DNA of 64,000 bases from Petrosia ficiformis (Eukaryota; Porifera; Demospongiae; Haplosclerida; Petrosiidae): positions 5,667,847 to 5,731,846 of the forward strand of contig OX345641.1 in assembly GCA_947044365.1 (NCBI GenBank), in the 5' to 3' direction. Under the pieces are notes generated by a model. The model was given only the letters and a program-made list of their open reading frames with translations, was not told the DNA's origin and ran no database searches. Shown here one piece after another: positions 9,875 through 22,761 of the stretch (position 1 is its first letter; each line of letters opens with the position of its first letter). The position numbers and the translations under genes were made by a program.

Positions 9875-12360
9875 CACAATGTTTCATATTACTATAATGT
9901 ATAGGAACTGCCTCTTTTTTGTTTAGCTTTGTATTTTCATGCTGATGTTATTATTATGAAAACTTAACTAATAGAGATTTTTATATTATCATCATATTAA
10001 TTATGTGGTGCTAGACAGAGAGAGAAAGAGAGATATGATAAAAGTGATTGATTTGACATACTGATGAAGAGTAGGAGAGCTGGAGAATCTGACGCTCAGG
10101 AGTAAAGAAGCCAGGGTCTAGAGATTATGAAGAATGCATTTTTATCAATTCAATGTATTATACACATTATTTATGTATAACAATAATTATATATAATTAT
10201 ATATGTATATATGCACAATAAAATAGTGAATGGTGTTCAAATGTCATCATAATTACTAGTCCCAAAAATACAGAGACAAACATCTTGTTGCATGTGTGGG
10301 TTGGTTATTTCATTAGGTATACATGAGCCCAGTTAACCTTGTTAAAATGCCATTGGCTGACAGAGTCAGGAGATAGATTTAGCATCATATATACAGCCAA
10401 TTTTGATTGCTTTGTGTCGATCACATGTACTTCAAAATAGTAGTCCATGAAGAATCGAGATGGATAATGGCAACAATCGTAAGTGGTTGTTTGGTAGATC
10501 AAGAAATTTGAACACATTAATTAAGTATACTCTACAAGACATTTTAAATTAATGTGATGCTGATATATACTATGGAGGGATTAAACATAATAGGCCTTAT
10601 GATGTGTGTGAAGGTTAATCTTTCACCAAACATAATACAATATCCACCAGATTCATAAAGACATATTGCATGTTCCTCACATAACATGGAAATATCCCAT
10701 GTCTTTGTGTACTGTCTTAAGGATCCTATCATGCATTTGTCTCGTTTCCTTACAAGATTCCCTTGTCACAGATCGTGAAACCTCTATTTTTTTATAGTGC
10801 TAATATTATTTATATTTTTAGTAACACTAACAGTCCAAATGCAACTGGAATGGTGCTAAAAGTATTTTGATAGTTCAACAAACAAAATAATGAGAAATTA
10901 TAATAATAATACGAACAGAAAGATTTTGCCAGTTTAGCCATTCTGCATCGATTCTCTGCCTTAACAACAATCCTTGGGCATGTAGAAGATGTTGGTAGTC
11001 ATAAAAACACGAGATATCCACTGGTATGTGTGTATTAATCCATATATTAGCTTAGATTTCAGCAAATCACTTGCAATTGAAATGTATGGGTAAACATTTT
11101 CCCACCATCCCTACAGTATTACTGTACTCTATCATTGTATATAACAAAACTACATGTACACCACACCTTATATATAGCTTGAATTGATGATGATGCATAT
11201 TGTAACCATACAAAAAGTATCCTATATTTAAATGTAAAATGTAAACCAAAGACAGTTATCTTTGGTTAACATGATACCGAAAAGACTAGAAGACCTTACA
11301 GCCAAGGGAATCAACATATTATATACAAGTAACCACCACATCCATCATAAAAAATTTATGCAAATTTTTATTCACACTTCATACACCCACACTGTGTTGT
11401 ATATATGAACTACAGTCTGGTATAGCCTGACCCTTTGCTTGCAGAGGGTCTGGCTAAGCAGAGGTAAGACTCAGTCATGTGATCAGTTAGTGGTTCTAAC
11501 ATCATGCATGTCTAACATGTTACATATGAATTGTTGATAAACCCAAATATGACATCCAAATGAAGCAAGTACAATATGAATATAGTCACTAGTAGAATGC
11601 AAGTACAATATGTGATGAACCCGATTCTACTCAGAGTCTTGTCATCCTACTAGTACGTAGATGCTACTAGTATTGAAGTTACCAATACATGCAATATCTG
11701 TAACTTCAGCTGCAGATGGATTTGATTTTGTGTTCGTATGTCGTTTTCAGGGCAAACCATGGACAATCTGAATATCATTACACTGAACAGATTGTTTCGA
11801 CCTATTGGGTCTCATCAGCATGGTGTATGCCAATTTTACAATCCAATAAATTGCTACATTGGATAGAATGACAAGACCTAATTTTCAAAAAAGGGACCTT
11901 CTTTTGAAAACTGATTTGGTCAAATGCTTACTTTCAATCGATGACTATTCTGTCATTTTGCACAGGAAGTCAATGAAGTTTGGTCCATGAACAGCTATCA
12001 TTAATTTTTAAATGTTGTTGGATTTCTATACAAAATGGCTGAATATCATGTGAATGTGTGTATTTTCTGGAACAAGGCTCCTTTTTGAATATAAGCTCAC
12101 CTCTATTATTTCTATGGTACCTCCAGTTCAATAGACACTATATACATCAGAGTGAGAGCACCAACACAAACACACACAGACACACATACATGTGGCTGAA
12201 CATGGGTCAAATGTTTTACCCATATTGCAAAATTAATACACCATGAACCTGATGATGTATGCTGTTAGGAAAAGATGATGTAGACAGACTTCACAAGTTA
12301 TTGGAGGAAGACCTTTCTGTTTAGAGGAAAACGAAGATGAGGAACAAAGTTGAAAATTGT
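9875..12360. other. Intergenic, copy A
   Basis: No gene supported. Open frames here are short, AT-rich and unconserved. It contains the small hairpin at 11414. The copy at 48585-51060 is nearly identical. Confidence 0.6.
11414..11471. repeat. Small hairpin element, copy A
   Basis: AGTCT..AGACT ends and an inner pair TAGCCTGACCCT with AGGGTCTGGCTA (one mismatch) around TTGCTTGC. Identical at 50105-50162. The inner core resembles the 54-bp hairpin at 3395, so they may be one MITE family. Confidence 0.6.
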
Positions 12361-12369
12361 AGTCGTATA

Positions 12370-13830
12370 GAGAATGAGTGAATGAATGGTCAAAACGATG
12401 TATGGATGAATGGGTAGATGAAGGATGGATGGATGGATGATCTGATGGTTGAATGGGTGGGTGGCTGGGTGGATTGATGGTTGGATGCATAGAAAGATGC
12501 ATGGATGGATGCATAAATGCATAAAAGGGATTTTAGATGGTTGCATGAATGGATGAATGAATAGAAAGATACATCTACTAGATGAAAGTATGGATGGATG
12601 AATGGATGGATTGATGGATGGATGGATAGTTGGAAGGATGGAAAGATAGATGGATGGATGGATAAAAGAATGGATGATGGATGAATAGACAGGTGGATGG
12701 ATGGATTAATGGATTGAAAGATGCATGGATGAATGTACAAATAGATAAAATGAAATTTTGATGGTTGCATGAATTGATGGATTAATAGACTCAATAGAGA
12801 GATACATGTACTACATGAAATGATGGATGGAAATATGGACAGATGGATGGATTCACGAGTAAATGAATGAATGTGTGGAAGTGAATATTAATGGTTGTAT
12901 GAATGGATGGATGGATGGATGGATGGATGAACTGATGTATAGATGGATAAATAGGTAGATGGATGGAGAGATATGAGGATGGAAAGATGCATGGATGGAT
13001 TTATGAATAGACAAAAGGAAATTTAGATGATTGCATGAATTCATGGCTGAATAGAAATATACATGTACATGTACTAGATAAAAGGATGGATGAACAGATG
13101 GGTGGATGAATGAATGAATGTGTGGAAGGGATTATAGATGGTTGTATGAATGGATGGATCAATAGAAAGATACATGTGCTAGATGAAAATATAGATAGAT
13201 AGATTGATGGATGGATGGATAGATAGATGCATAGGTGGATGGATGGATTGATGGGTGGTTGGATGAATGGAAAGATGCATAGATAGATATTTGAATAGAT
13301 GAAAGGAAATTTAGATGGTTACATGAATCAGTGGATGAACCGAGAGGTACATGTACTAGATGAAAGTATGGATGAATGGATGGATGATGGATAGACAGAT
13401 ACACGAGTGGATGGGCAGATGGAAAGATGGATATATGGATGGATGTATCACTAAATGAAAGAAAATATAGTTACTTATATGAATGGATGGATGAAAGAAA
13501 GATAGTTGGATGGATGGATGGATAGAAGGATGAATGAATGGATAGATGAAAGGAAATTTAGATGGTTATATGAGTGGATGGATAGAAATGATACCTGTAA
13601 TAGATGAAAGTATGGATGAATGGATGGATGGATGGATGGATGGATGTCTGAATGGATGAATAGGAGGATGGATCGATTAATGGATGGATAGACGGATGGA
13701 TGAATGAATGGATAGATGGATGCATGGAAATATGATTGTATGAATGGATGGAGAATATAAGGATAGATTGATACAGTGTAGATAGATAGATGATTTAATG
13801 GAGGAAAAGATGGATGTAAAGAAGGTTGCT
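12370..13830. repeat. Degenerate GGAT tetranucleotide field 1, copy A
   Basis: About 1.4 kb of GGAT/GGATA/GAATG variants interrupted by a recurring phrase of about 270 bases (GGAAATTTAGATGGTTGCATGAAT, then ATACATGTACTAGATGAAAG), so a higher-order repeat lies over the tetramer. The minus strand gives long open frames of His-Pro-Ser-Ile, which are repeat artefacts. The copy B counterpart is 51070-52530. Confidence 0.9.
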
Positions 13831-13834
13831 GCTA

Positions 13835-15055
13835 TAATACCACCTTCTTCAGTATACTACTGTGTATCTTCATGTTACTTTTATGTACTTTTGGTAAAAT
13901 TAACAAAAATGATACAATTCATTAATTGTTGGTGATTCTTCTAATTAGTATGTACATATACATGTATAATATCCAGGATTCATCAGTACAGGATGTAATG
14001 TGATAAATATTGTGTATGATCTTATCATAAGTATGTTACATGTATTTGTGATCTGATACTGATTCAAGTCCATTGTACAATCCTAGACTCATAGACTTTC
14101 TCACATCCCCTCTGAATATAATTATGATGAAACTCTTAAGTCATGAATGAATCAAACCAAAAAGGAAAAGTTATTGTCATTCAGTAGATGATTAGTAAAA
14201 TGTTCATAACCTCAGTTCTAAAATTAATCACAATCCCATTTTATCACCACTGCTTGATACAGTTGTAAGTGTACATACAATCATACTTGTGTTGCCATAT
14301 TTCAATTCTACAATTCCATTTAATTATATTATATATATATATAATATTATATATACATACATGTATAATAATATTATTTATACATGTAAATATTATATAT
14401 ATCATTATATATAAACTTATATATGAATAAACAAAAATGTTTTAAAAATGAAAGTGTATGTTGGGATATATATCAAACAGAAAAAGCCCAGTAACAAGAT
14501 TGGGGAGGGTACATGTACCATAGCAACAAAAGTAAGCACAACTTCCACATAACAACCATTACACAAGTACTGCTTCTTTGCAGATGTACAGTGTAGGAAG
14601 ATCACAATAAGTATGGTCCTCATAAATACTACCTCACTTATTAATATTACATCATTAATGATTCATGTGAGCTGTTTCTAAGCACATTGTAGCAAGATAA
14701 TTCTTGTGTTAAATCCATGTGAGGGAAAGGGCAGCCCATCTCACTGTAATCACTAGTGATAAATCCAAGTTGGACATGCTTACATGTATGTGTATGGAAA
14801 CAGAACCAATGCTAGAAAGTATAGTGAAGAGTGAGACATTTTAAAAGTTAAATCTGAGAAATCGCTAATTGTTTTCTGTTATGTTTGATGACTTCACCAA
14901 ATTTTGTCCCTGTTTAATTATTTCCCTATATGGTATACCTTACTTTCAATTGCATGTATTATATTTAGCGATTCTAGCAACTAATATATCAATTGCTAAA
15001 ATTACTACACACTAAAAAATCACTTTTCAATAATACGACAATTACTGTATTAATA
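13835..15055. other. Non-coding stretch between GGAT fields, copy A
   Basis: No gene seen. It includes a very AT-rich block with repeated TATATA/ATTATA palindromes near 14320-14420. The copy B counterpart is 52535-53780. Confidence 0.6.
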
Positions 15056-15059
15056 GTAT

Positions 15060-15672
15060 AAAAGGGATGAAATAGATGGGTAGATGGGTGTATGAATGGA
15101 TGGATGGATGGATAGATGGATAGACAGAAAGATAAATACATAGATGGATGGGTAGATGGGCGGATGAATGAATAAATGGATCGATGGATGGATAGATGTA
15201 TAGATGGATTGATTGATTGATGGATGAAGAGACGGATAGATGGATGGATAGACAGAAAGATAAATTGATAGATGGATGGGTGGATGAATGGATGGATAGA
15301 TGGATGGATAGACAGAAAGACAAATGGATAAATGGATAGATGGATGGGTAGATAGGTGGATGAATGGAGGGATAGATAGATGGATGGGTAGATGGATAGA
15401 TGGCATGGATGGATAGATGGATTGGATGGAGAGATGGAGAGATGGAGAGATGGATGGATTGATAGATGGATGGGTAGATGGGTGGGTGGATGGATGGATG
15501 GATGGATTGATATATGGATGGATTGATTGATAGATGTAAAGATGGATGGATGGATGGGTGTATCAATGGATGCATGCATGGATAGATGGATGGATGGATG
15601 GATGGATCAATAGATAGATGGATGTATGGGTGGATGAATGAATGGATGAGTGGATGGATGGATGGATGGATG
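15060..15672. repeat. GGAT field 2, copy A
   Basis: Degenerate GGAT array with GACAGAAAGATAAAT interruptions that mark a higher-order unit of roughly 60-90 bases. In copy B the matching field is broken by an inverted copy and an hAT fragment. Confidence 0.9.
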
Positions 15673-15684
15673 ACACTGATTGGA

Positions 15685-16012
15685 TATTAAACATTGAGAC
15701 CCACCTCAATTCCATGAGGTAAACCTTTTAAATTCCAACAGAAAGAAGACTTTGATGTATGCTTCATAACGATTGTATCCAAAGCTCCTGCTAGATGAGA
15801 GAAAGAGAATTGAGGAATATAAAAAAACACTATCATAGAGCAATGTAGGAAAAACAAATGCTTTGGAATCACTATTAATAACACGCTGATGACTCTCGTT
15901 TCTGAAACTAACAACACACATGTAATATTATTATCACAGTATGATAGTACATGTGTACTCTCTGTAGGAATGACATGGAAAACAATGGCCACCACCACAT
16001 TTCATCCATCCA
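15685..16012 (-). other. Unidentified conserved block, copy A first instance
   Basis: Unique-looking DNA directly between GGAT tracts. The minus strand keeps a frame (KAFVFPTLLYDSVFLYSSIL, then LSSSRSF) that is also seen in the diverged block at 20760-21070 (KAFIFPTLFYYNVSLYSTIL). No start or stop structure is established and I do not recognise the family. It could be an exon relic. Confidence 0.4.
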
Positions 16013-16044
16013 TCCATCCGTACATCTGTCCATCCATCCATCAC

Positions 16045-16840
16045 ATCTGAAACTGATTCACATATTACATTTGATGAAAAGTCTATTTTAAAACCTTCAT
16101 CATTAAGTCATTTTATATAGGATTCAATGATATATTGTATTCAGTTAGAGTAGTCATTAGGCTTTTTAGTAAACACATTTTATTGGCTTCCCGTACAAAA
16201 TGGCCGAAGGTAAGAAATTCCTTAAATCATGAAATATGATAGTATGGTATTATATAAATAGGATATAGGAAGGAGAATATCATGTGCATGGATACCTTTT
16301 GAGTTCTTAGAAGTACATGTAATTACAGAAATCTCACACTTTAAGAAGATACAGTGTACATGTACATGAAGAAAAAAGCATCTTTATGATTGGTGATGAG
16401 TACAAAGTTTTCCTACATTTTTATGGCCTGTAGGGCCATCCCTATGATTGCTTTCCCACGTTTGTGGCCACTTACACTAGTATGCGTTGTATACGTAGTC
16501 AAGGAAGTTACGTCATTCCGGGGGCTTGGTCAATTAATGGGCGTGGTGCATAAAGAACGCGCGCTCAAGCTGTATAGACCAGCAGAAAAAAACGCGAGAA
16601 AGAAAGCTGTGTAGCTTACGTAGAAACTGGAACTAATAGCTAGCTATTCTACCTGAAATATATTCCTATAGTTTTACAAGGTCCTTTAAAAGGTAAGCAG
16701 AGTAGATAATCAAAATAATAACAGTTACTATAACAGGCTGTGTTTCTGGCATGATAAAGGTAGCCATGAGTACTGAATGCTGCACACCACAAGGCAGTCA
16801 TAGGGATACCTTTTTTCTCTATATATATACATGTACCTTG
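16045..16840. other. Non-coding with a possible 5' exon
   Basis: At 16200 a good start context reads AAAATGGCCGAAG followed by donor GTAAGA. The same occurs at 55650, but no downstream exon could be linked. The stretch 16430-16620 is locally richer in CpG and contains TTACGTCA, as a promoter might. Weak evidence. Confidence 0.25.
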
Positions 16841-16844
16841 TTTA

Positions 16845-17330
16845 GATGGATGGTTGGATGGATGAATCAATGGATAGATGGAATATGGATGGATAGAAGC
16901 AATATAGATGGATGGATCCATGGATTTATAGATGATGGATGGATAGATAATGGATGGATGGATGCAAATATGGACAGACACATTGACAGATAAATGGACA
17001 GTTGGATGGATAGACAAATGGATGAGTAGATAGCAGTATGGACAGCGAAAACGATGGATGATAGATGGATAGCTGGATGGATAGATAAAAGGGATGAAAT
17101 AGATAGATGGATGGGTGGATGAATTCATGGATAAATGAATAGAAGGATGAATGGAAGGATGGATGGATTGACAGATGGATGGTTGGATAAAAGGGATGGT
17201 TAAATGGTTAGATAGATGAATGGATGGATCTATGGATGGACGGATTAATGGATGGATGGATGGATGGATGGACGAACGGACAGAAAAATAGATGAATGAA
17301 TGGAAAAAAGGGATAGACGGAATGGTTGAA
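16845..17330. repeat. GGAT field 3, copy A
   Basis: Degenerate GGAT array with runs of up to five exact units. The copy B counterpart is 56355-56845, with a second piece at 57015-57220. Confidence 0.9.
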
Positions 17331-17559
17331 TGACTATTAATCATTGCTCCAAAACTAACTGTGATTATAGAATGATATACATGTACATGTGATACATTAT
17401 AAAGTTGTTCTATATATCATTCATCACATTATGATGAGCAACCTGTAGTTGAAAGTCACAACCTACACATGTATATTGTACATGTATTTTCTTCACTTTC
17501 TCACAGCTACAGTATTTCCACTCTGTTGTATACTTGTTGAAATATTTCGTAACATTCGT

Positions 17560-18838
17560 AATGTGCAGTATGTAGATGTACATGTACACATAGTGGTACG
17601 TACTTGTACATGTGTACATGTATAATGTGCACTCTGTAGGTGTACATGTACACATAGTCACATACATGTAGTGGTATCTACTTGTACATGTACAATGTGC
17701 ATTATGTAGATGTACATGTACACATAGTGATATATCTACTTGTACATGTACACATAGTGGTATCTACTTGTACATGTACAATGTGCACTATGTAGATGTA
17801 CATGTACACATAGTGATATATCTACTTGTATGTATAATGTGCAGTATGTAGATGTACATGTACACATAGTAGGGGTGGGCGGTATTGGCTAATACCGTAT
17901 CACGGTATTTTGAAATAGAATATCGCAATACAACTAAATACCGACTAACCACGTGTTTCTACGATTGGTCACACCCACAAGCGTTTTTAGTCAACAAACA
18001 ATGCCTGAAACGCTACAAAACAACGTGTTCAGACTTCGACAATACTAGATCTATATATAAAACATACATTTTTGACATAATATAGTATAAGCTCAAAAGA
18101 AGTCGCTTATATAAATTGACATATACTACCAAAATAAAAGTAACACTCCTCACCACACAAATTTAGCATCTTACATGTATATTGAAGAATAGATGTCTAG
18201 CACACTTTTCTAACTCAATCGCTACTTACAAAAGCCTAACAAACACTGCTAAAGCACTATTTCAGCTGGCCATGTGCTCGAAATTATGGGCGTGGCACGT
18301 AAATTATTTAATTAATCGTATATTTCGATATTTCGGTATGCAAAAGTTTGCAATACCGTACCGCGGTATAGAAAAGAATATTGAATTTCAACTAAATACC
18401 GGTATACCGCTCACCCCTAACACATAGTGATATCTACTTGTACATGTATAATGTGCACTATGTAGATGTACATGTACAAATAGTGATATATACTTCTACA
18501 TGTATAATGTGCACTATGTAGATGTACATGTACACATAGTGATATATCTACTTGTACATGTACATGTATAATGTGCAGTATGTAGATGTACATGTACACA
18601 TAGTGGTATCTACTTGTACATGTACAATGTGCACTATGTAGATGTACATGTACACATAGTGATATATCTACTTGTACATGTATAATGTGCACTATGTAGA
18701 TGTACATGTACACATAGTGATATCTACTTGTACATGTATAATGTGCACTATGTAGATGTACATGTAAACATAGTGGTATCTACTTGTACATGTACAATGT
18801 GCACTATGTAGATGTACATGTACACATAGTGATATCTA
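17560..18838. repeat. 56-bp satellite array, copy A
   Basis: Tandem units of about 56 bases built on TGTACATGTATAATGTGCAC, then TATGTAGATGTACATGTACA and CATAGTGATATCTACT. Roughly a dozen units, interrupted by the hAT element at 17870-18419. Units are rich in palindromic TGTACA and ACATGT. Copy B has only about three units (57533-57710). Confidence 0.9.
17870..18419. mobile_element. hAT-type MITE inside the satellite
   Basis: Begins TAGGGGTGGGCGGTAT and ends with the imperfect inverse ATACCGCTCACCCCTA. Exact 8-bp duplication ACACATAG at 17862-17869 and 18420-18427. 550 bases, no transposase. The interior has repeated GGTATT/AATACC palindromes. Absent from copy B, so it inserted after the segmental duplication or was lost there. 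Confidence 0.9.
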
Positions 18839-18990
18839 CATGGAAGGATGGATGGATGGATGGATGGATGGATGGGTGGATAGATGGATGGATGGATGGA
18901 TGGATAGATGGATGGATGGATGGATGAATGAATGGATGGATACTTAGATGGAGGGAGGGATGGATGGCTAGATGGATGGATGCATGGACA
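18838..18990. repeat. GGAT field 4, copy A
   Basis: Abuts the satellite directly. Copy B counterpart 57880-58045. Confidence 0.85.
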
Positions 18991-20350
18991 TACATGTATA
19001 CAGGAATAGATGGCTGTGCTATAACTTTGTATCTGAAATGTAATGATGTCTATGTATGTTTTGAACTCTGCAATGCTCTTGTAATGTTATGCTCTTTTGG
19101 CTTGTGCATAAGACTATATAAATAGAAGATGATTTCTGAGTAAACAGATTTTATAAGAATTGTTCTACCATTAATTCAATTTACCACAGGCTGAATGGAA
19201 AGAAAGAAGGATGTATAGATACACAAATGTGTGGAAGGATGAATGGATGGAAGGATGGATGGATATATGGATGCATGTATAAATGGATGGGAATAAATGT
19301 AAATCAATAACTACATGGATGAATGGAAGGATGAATAAATGTATAGCTGGATGGAGGACAGTGTTGTTGCTAACTCTTTCAGTTTTGCAACAGAGACATA
19401 TTCGAAATTATTATAACCACACCCACCTTGATCAAGCATATAATGGTGAGGTGTGGCTCAGCATCACAAATGCAGCTTCTTTGCAACTTTCTGGACCTCC
19501 TGGAGCAATCTAACACTCACCTCAACCTTGCTTACCAATTACTGCAAACACAGCATCCACTAGAGTCTGCAAGCAAAAGGTATTTTTCACTTATTCTCCC
19601 AACATCCCTTTCTCTCTCACTAGAACCAGCTAGAAAGCATACATCACACATATATCAACATCCCATTCTGATCTCCTTTTACTTTTTTTTTATTTTTTAT
19701 TTTTAAGTACCCTAAGCTAACTTCAAAGTAACATCAAAGGGCGGACACTTGAATCAAAGCACTGCCCGACCACATCCAACAAAGCGTGGGCGTTTTTGAC
19801 AATAGAATGCCGACATGCCGCCACCACATTGGCATACTCTCGTAATCTACAGTAATTTGGGGCGTGGTACATCCAAGATCCTGTGAATTGCAGTTTGAAT
19901 TCAGTATTCTATTAAGTTGGATACACTTCCTCTCTGACAGGATGTTGTAAAATTACAACATTAAAAAACTGAAAGGGCTAAGCTCGTTTGGCGCGCCTCT
20001 GACGTTCTCTAGGCAATTCCAGAAATTTTCAGAAAATTAATTAACTTTTGCTTGGGCGTTATTTAGAATACGCCTGCCTCGGCTACGTGTTCTACTGTCC
20101 TTACCTGTTCCCGTGATTCAAAGCAGCTAAAATCGAGTTGCTTCGTTGCTTTAGAGTCTCGCTCAGAGTTAGAAGTGAAAGTGACAGTCTTTAATAAGTT
20201 TATGAAATGTATAATACATGTATATATTTATGTCATTTCTAGCATGTTGTTTTGAAGCATTCCAGGTATTGTATGACGCAACATAATCTTTTCAACTGGG
20301 TCAGACAAAGAAAAACATAACAATTTGATGGACATATATCATTTCTTAGC
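18991..20350. other. Non-coding stretch with a short GGAT tract, copy A
   Basis: Short GGAT tract at about 19195-19350. Open frames near 19283-19706 exist in both copies but change frame between them, so no gene is called. The stretch 19720-20160 is less AT-rich and CpG-containing. Copy B counterpart 58046-59445. Confidence 0.5.
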
Positions 20351-20354
20351 AGCA

Positions 20355-20745
20355 ACACTGATGGAGGAATAGATGGATGATTACCAATGAATGGATGGAT
20401 GGATGGATGAATGGATAGATGATTGGATGGATGGATGAATGGTTGAATGGATGGACGGATCTATGTAAATGGCTGGATGGACGGATTAAATTAATGATGA
20501 ATATATGGATGATTACTAATATAGATAGTAGTGTGAATGGATATTGAGAAGATCATGATTGATGAACATTATAAAAATAACTTATTCCTAAGTATTGGAA
20601 GTATGAACAGTGAATGGACGGATGGATGAATGGATGGATGGATGGATGGATGAATAGATAGATGGGTGGATGAAATGGATAGATGGATGTTGAGCTGGAT
20701 AGATACATGTACATGTGTAGGATGAAAAGATATATGGATGGATGA
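20355..20745. repeat. GGAT field 5, copy A
   Basis: Two GGAT tracts (20388-20500 and 20612-20745) around a unique spacer. Copy B counterpart 59450-59840. Confidence 0.85.
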
Positions 20746-20759
20746 GCTGATTGAACACT

Positions 20760-21070
20760 AAACTGTGAGAAGATCTCTTTTCCATGAGGCAAACAAACAT
20801 CTTCCAAATACCAATAGTATTTTTTAAGAGGTGGAATGAATCTGGTTCTAAAAATGGCATACGTAAATTCATTGTCTTCAAAGCTCCTGCCAGATGATAA
20901 AAGGAGAATTGTGGAATATAAAGAAACATTATAATAGAACAATGTAGGAAAAATAAATGCTTTGTAATCATTATAAATTATTGCTGATGACATTCCCATT
21001 TTGAAACCAAACAAAATAATATTATTATTAGAGTATGATAATACTGTCTATGTAGGGATGATATGGGAAA
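20760..21070 (-). other. Unidentified conserved block, copy A second instance
   Basis: Diverged paralogue of 15685-16012, again next to GGAT and followed by a short CCAT tract (21085-21118). The shared minus-strand reading is KAFIFPTL, LYSTIL and LSSGRSF. Copy B counterparts are 55165-55470 and 59840-60175. Confidence 0.4.
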
Positions 21071-21119
21071 CCCATACATTTCTATCATGCATTCATCCAT
21101 CCATCCCTCCATCCATCAT

Positions 21120-22247
21120 GAATACAAATGATTACTATTCAACTATATATTTTGTACAGGAAGACAATTTAAATATGATCTGAAGTCCACACCAACTAGA
21201 TACCTAATTTAGTTACCTTATAAAATGGTTGAATAGCTAGCATTCAAATATAAGCAATTGATTGAAATTATTATCCAAATATCTCTACATTCACATGTAA
21301 TCTAAACAGAAATGACATCAGTGTACCACCCTTTTGATCTATCATCTCACACTATAACCATTAATATAATTTTATCATGATTAATCTACACAATTCAACA
21401 TTCCTCTCCATTCTATCAGGAGACATACAATTATCAGATGATATCATACTAGATACTAATGACATAGAATCTCTTTATCCTTCATTCCCTCAAAACAGAA
21501 TGTATGAACATAATTATTTATGATGAAATATGTAACAAGATACAACTAATTCCTATCAAACATAATCTAATAATAAAACTACTACATACACACATCAACT
21601 ACATGTGTATAACTAATTTGAATTTAGAATACTTACCTTTCAATAGACTGGGATGGTATTTATTGGGAGTTGAATTTTCTACAACTATTATAAACACCTA
21701 CATATCCATAATCTTATGAAACTATATATAAACACAACCACACAAACCACACCTACTAAAAAGATAAATATATGATATTAGGACTAATACTGCAGAAGAA
21801 TCACTACGTCCCTTAACACATTCCACTCCTCCATACACTTCACCACACAAAGGGCCATAAATTTGTGTATTTGTGTTTAAGTATGCATAAGTACATAAAT
21901 TTAAGTCATTATACTCAAGTCAACTAAGAAATAATTTTAAAGTTGTTGTGTTTAATCATTGCTGTGTGTATCAAGCACTTTTCAAGCACTTTGATTACAA
22001 AGTGTATTCAGTGTGTCATTAATCAGCGTTATGATAGTTATTAGTCATGTTATATTTGTACAGATTGTTTATTGTGTTTAATATAATTTAAGTACTTTAT
22101 GTGGCACTTGTGGTTAGACTTAAATGCTTGTGCTTGTACTTGACAAATCTTAAATCTTACTAGTACTTCAGCACATTTTGAAGTTCTTGAACCAATGTCT
22201 GCACTTCACGTACTCTAAAAACTCAATAGATTTCATGAATTGACAAT
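21120..22247. other. Non-coding stretch, copy A
   Basis: No gene supported. AT-rich, collinear with 60195-61342. Confidence 0.5.
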
Positions 22248-22255
22248 ATACATGT

Positions 22256-22753
22256 CAGTGATGTCCCTAAAGCGCGTTTAGCGCGTTTTTTGCGCACTTT
22301 AAAATCATAAATGGAAGTACACGCCCACTTATTTGCGCGTGGGCGGGCGTGCACAACGCGCGTTTAAAACAGCTATAACAGCATGGCACATCAAAGTAAA
22401 CTGGGAGGAGGACTTTGTTTACATAGAGGGAAGGACTGTAGTGAGCTAAACACAATGAGGAAAACACAGAGTGAGTGGGAGGAAGGCAGGCCCTGGCTTT
22501 ACTTTGATATTACTGAAGATGGAATGTTCTGTAAGGTCTGTAAGAAATTGGATAGAAAACCTTAGGAGTAGAAATCAAGTTTGGAACCAAGTGCCTTGCA
22601 TTTGATTTCATTCAAATTTCATTCTAAGACATGAGCAATCTGAGTATCTGACCAGCACAAGGTAGTCTATTAATTAAAGTGGGTGAGGTTGATTAAATTC
22701 AATAATAAGTAGGTGTGGCTGCGCGCTTGCCCAAATTTCTGGGGGAAACACTG
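22256..22753 (+). mobile_element. hAT-derived element, copy A
   Basis: Begins CAGTGATGTCCC and ends GGGGGAAACACTG, imperfect hAT termini. It is flanked by an exact 8-bp duplication ATACATGT (22248-22255 and 22754-22761). The same insertion with the same duplication is at 61351 in copy B, so it predates the segmental duplication. It carries a transposase N-terminal remnant at 22383. Confidence 0.9.
22383..22565 (+). pseudogene. hAT transposase N-terminal zinc-finger remnant
   Basis: 60-residue frame ending WEEGRPWLYFDITEDGMF and CKVCKK, the PWL.......GMFC..C start of a TTF-type zinc finger found in ZMYM-like hAT transposases. It stops after the first Cys pair; the catalytic core is missing. 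Open in both copies (61480-61662). Confidence 0.7.
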
Positions 22754-22761
22754 ATACATGT

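Noticed and set aside
12233..15579. Long minus-strand open frames rich in His-Pro-Ser-Ile
   Set aside because: They are the translation of GGAT/ATCC repeats, open in several frames at once, with no other protein signal. The same applies to all GGAT fields.
15685..16012. TLDc domain fragment on the minus strand
   Set aside because: KAF.F.TL resembles one TLDc motif, but the surrounding conserved residues are absent; similarity too short to name.
17560..18838. CRISPR-like array of regularly spaced repeats
   Set aside because: Repeat and spacer are one continuous 56-bp satellite unit with no variable spacers, and the setting is animal DNA.
19283..19706. Plus-strand frames of 76-92 residues
   Set aside because: The second frame changes between copies A and B by indels and runs into a poly-T tract; no known motif.
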